A stretch of 16,481 nt of DNA from Mageeibacillus sp. UBA6980. GTDB taxonomy: Bacteria > Bacillota > Clostridia > Saccharofermentanales > Saccharofermentanaceae. Positions within the stretch are counted from its first letter, which is position 1, and every line of letters starts with the position of its first letter. Positions 14,654 to 16,481 of the stretch are shown in pieces. The stretch lies in NCBI GenBank assembly GCA_002450095.1, contig DJYK01000011.1:88628-105108 (forward strand), read 5' to 3'. The translations under genes were made by a program, and so were the position numbers. The notes below the pieces were generated by a model. It was not told the origin of the DNA. It worked only from the letters and a program-made list of their open reading frames with translations, and ran no database searches.

Positions 14654-16077
14654 AATAACCTCCATGCTTTGGGATACAGATTCTTGATCATTCCGTCGTT
14701 TCCCCTTTTACCGAATCCCAAAGGGAAACTGTCGACTGATATCACTACATTGCCTTTGATTCCGACGTCTGTATTAAGAGTCTCGCCTTTAAGATACTTG
14801 ATCAGCGAAGTATCATCATGCTCGAATGAGACTAAGGCCGTATCTTTAATATCTTCCTTCCTTAATGAAAGAGCCAAAGAATTTGAAGGGTTAAGCACAA
14901 GTTCCTGCCCCTTCTTCTTAAGTTCTCCGAGATAAAGCCCGTTCTTGATAACATTGAGCTTACCAAGTCTTCTGTCAGGAATTATCGGTATCATTACGTG
15001 TTCGCCTCTAAAGACAAGTCTTTCCGACTTATCTTTAAACCTTTCGAACGCTTCATCGGTAAGGATCTCCCTCATAAACGAGAACACCGCCTCGGTCTGC
15101 TTAGATGACTTTGACGGTCTGCTCTCCCTTTGAAGAACCGGATCTATCGGCGAAGCTTCTACTGAACATCCCTTCTTAAGATGAACACAAAAATGCCCGT
15201 CACCCGGGCTTAAGTGCGGCCAGATCCTCATACTTCCGGGAAGGATGGAATCGGGGCCTGCGTGAGTCACCCCCAAGATCTCGGGATGAGGAACAACGTG
15301 ATATTCAGGATGACGCGATATGAATGCGGTTATCCTCTTCTCATCTTCCTTTATGCCGAAAGTGCAGGTCGAATATACAAGTTCGCCGCCGGCTTTAAGC
15401 ATTATATCCGCACTGTCGAGGATCGAATCCTGTAACGCGGCGCACTGGTCGGGGCCGTACTTCTCCCACGATCTTACCGCCGAAGGATCTCTTCTGAACA
15501 TTCCTTCACCGGAACAGGGTGCATCTACTATGATCTTGTCTGCCGCATTCTTAAGAGTGTCCCGCATATTGACAGGATCCTCGTTAAGGATGACCGCATT
15601 ACCGATACCCATTCTTTCTATATTACGAAGCAGTGCTTTCGCTCTCTGGGCTGAGATCTCATTTGCTATGAGAACGCCTTCACCCTTAAGGTCTTCGGCC
15701 ACTCTGCACGCCTTACCGCCCGGAGCGGCACAAAGATCTATGACAAGATCGCCGGGACGGGCGCCTAATACCTGAGCCGGGAGCATCGCAGAAGGCTCCT
15801 GCGGATATATGACACCGGCATGATAATAAGGCGAATTTCCGCTTGATTCGGAATCGGTATAATACCCGCAGTCACACCACGGGACAGCCGTCACCGGAAA
15901 ACCGTTTCCGATCTTATCCATTATCTTGATCCTTATATCTTCACATGTCTTGCTCTTATTAAACCTGATGCCTTTAAGAGGCTCTTCGTCAAAGCTTTCA
16001 AAGAACCCTTCTTCTTTTATCCCTGAAGATAAAAGCTCATCTTTCATTCTTGTGATAAAAATGTCGGGCAGTTTCAT
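14650..16077 (-). CDS. RsmF-type 16S rRNA cytosine-C5 methyltransferase, RsmB/NOP family (475 aa)
   Basis: SAM-dependent RNA m5C methyltransferase acting on rRNA. The N-terminal region (1-95) precedes the SAM-binding motif VIDLCAAPGGKACRVAEDL (112-130). Motif IV is VDAPCSGEGMFRRDP (184-198) with Cys188. Motif VI is VYSTCTF (234-240) with Cys238, the expected nucleophile. The C-terminal part includes a PUA-like region, ending in a VDSFPLGFGKRG...NLYPKAWRLL tail typical of the RsmF-like branch. In E. coli RsmF (YebU) modifies C1407 of 16S rRNA; the site here is inferred. Length agrees with the family (about 450-480). The ATG overlaps the oligoendopeptidase stop as ATGA, and its own stop overlaps the rdgB start likewise, giving a tightly coupled operon. 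Confidence 0.94.
   Translation of the reverse strand: MKLPDIFITRMKDELLSSGIKEEGFFESFDEEPLKGIRFNKSKTCEDIRIKIMDKIGNGFPVTAVPWCDCGYYTDSESSGNSPYYHAGVIYPQEPSAMLPAQVLGARPGDLVIDLCAAPGGKACRVAEDLKGEGVLIANEISAQRAKALLRNIERMGIGNAVILNEDPVNMRDTLKNAADKIIVDAPCSGEGMFRRDPSAVRSWEKYGPDQCAALQDSILDSADIMLKAGGELVYSTCTFGIKEDEKRITAFISRHPEYHVVPHPEILGVTHAGPDSILPGSMRIWPHLSPGDGHFCVHLKKGCSVEASPIDPVLQRESRPSKSSKQTEAVFSFMREILTDEAFERFKDKSERLVFRGEHVMIPIIPDRRLGKLNVIKNGLYLGELKKKGQELVLNPSNSLALSLRKEDIKDTALVSFEHDDTSLIKYLKGETLNTDVGIKGNVVISVDSFPLGFGKRGNDGMIKNLYPKAWRLL
14659..14663 (-). promoter_or_regulatory. Ribosome binding site deciding the rdgB start
   Basis: GGAGG lies 5 nt before the ATG at 14653 and inside the last codons of the methyltransferase gene. 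It overlaps the alternative ATG at 14665, which argues against that longer start. Confidence 0.75.
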
Positions 16078-16481
16078 AAGTTAAGATAGTCAGCGCAAGA
16101 GTACGCTACCTGCTTGATAACACCGACATCAAACGGGCTTTCGAGTTCAGATTTTTTAAGAAGATTGAGGAAAGTATCCGTTCCCCCGAGAGAACAGAGC
16201 TTATTATACTTGATAAGCGCCGTCTTCATATCCTCACGTGACAGATTCCACAACTGCAGAGCGCAGATATGCGCCAGACAGTAATCGATATAATAGAACG
16301 GAGACGTAAAGATATGATCCTTTTTCATCCATGCTCCTCCGGCTTTGTGGAAAACATGAGACTCATCATAATTGATATAGGGCTGATACCTCTTCTCGAG
16401 AACGCTCCATATGTCATGGCGCTCTTCCGGACTAAGATCAGGATTATCATAGATGATGTGCTGGAATTCATCGACCATACA
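16074..16481 (-). CDS. M3 family oligoendopeptidase (PepF-like), C-terminal 135 codons (5' end outside window)
   Basis: Zinc metallopeptidase of the M3/PepF group that trims short peptides in the cytoplasm. The frame is open to the window edge and enters as CMVDEFQHIIYDNPDLSPEE. The family-typical HIFTSPFYYIDYCLAHICAL follows (window residues about 57-76), then the helical C-terminus ending ADYLNL. The HExxH zinc site lies upstream, beyond 16481, so activity cannot be judged. The stop shares four bases (ATGA) with the methyltransferase start, making this the upstream gene of the set that continues into rdgB. Family identity rests on this C-terminal signature alone but is distinctive. Confidence 0.9.
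   Translation of the reverse strand, partial: CMVDEFQHIIYDNPDLSPEERHDIWSVLEKRYQPYINYDESHVFHKAGGAWMKKDHIFTSPFYYIDYCLAHICALQLWNLSREDMKTALIKYNKLCSLGGTDTFLNLLKKSELESPFDVGVIKQVAYSCADYLNL

Overview
The window reads as chromosomal DNA from an anaerobic Firmicute, most likely a Clostridia member of the Lachnospiraceae/Oscillospiraceae type. The grounds are clear Shine-Dalgarno sites, short gene gaps, an IleS of the eukaryote-like type, a UPF0735/PheB-type ACT protein next to homoserine dehydrogenase, a PF06541 membrane protein, and DUF4214 repeats on a secreted protein. This placement is inferred from gene content and protein style, not from a database search. I saw no tRNA, rRNA, CRISPR array, insertion sequence or phage gene.

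Region 1 (1-7282, minus strand). Transcription runs from 7282 down to 1 through six genes: a Gfo/Idh/MocA (WlbA-like) oxidoreductase, a secreted DUF4214-repeat/SGNH hydrolase, an MBOAT acyltransferase (DltB/AlgI type), an AlgX/AlgJ-like SGNH protein, a small Thr/Glu-rich lipoprotein, and the 5' part of ileS. The first four genes overlap by 1 nt or lie 2 nt apart. They look like one module for making a modified sugar and O-acylating an extracellular polysaccharide. The unusual member is the DUF4214-SGNH fusion. ileS lies at the tail of this run with a 26-nt gap and no T-box leader.

Region 2 (7283-9541, minus strand). A malic enzyme gene ends in a strong hairpin plus U-tract terminator at 7332-7383. 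Just beyond that terminator is a promoter-like sequence whose predicted start falls on or next to the ATG of the oxidoreductase gene, so that message may be leaderless. Upstream of the malic enzyme is an unassigned polytopic membrane protein with an uncertain start.

Region 3 (9542-12324, plus strand). A long, divergent glutamine synthetase-family protein (about 636 aa) shares an ATGA overlap with a PF06541 membrane protein that carries a cytoplasmic coiled coil. This pair is divergent from region 2 and converges on hom with a single base between the stop codons.

Region 4 (12326-16481, minus strand). The order of transcription is an M3 oligoendopeptidase (C-terminal part only), an RsmF-type rRNA m5C methyltransferase, an RdgB-type XTP/dITP pyrophosphatase (all joined by ATGA overlaps), then pheB (ACT domain) and hom (homoserine dehydrogenase). 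A plausible promoter and a small leader hairpin precede pheB.

Overall this is mostly housekeeping metabolism plus one polysaccharide O-acylation cassette. The cassette (1624-7282) and the non-canonical glutamine synthetase/membrane protein pair are the two places most worth a second look. I found no strong sign of a wholly new defence or mobile system.
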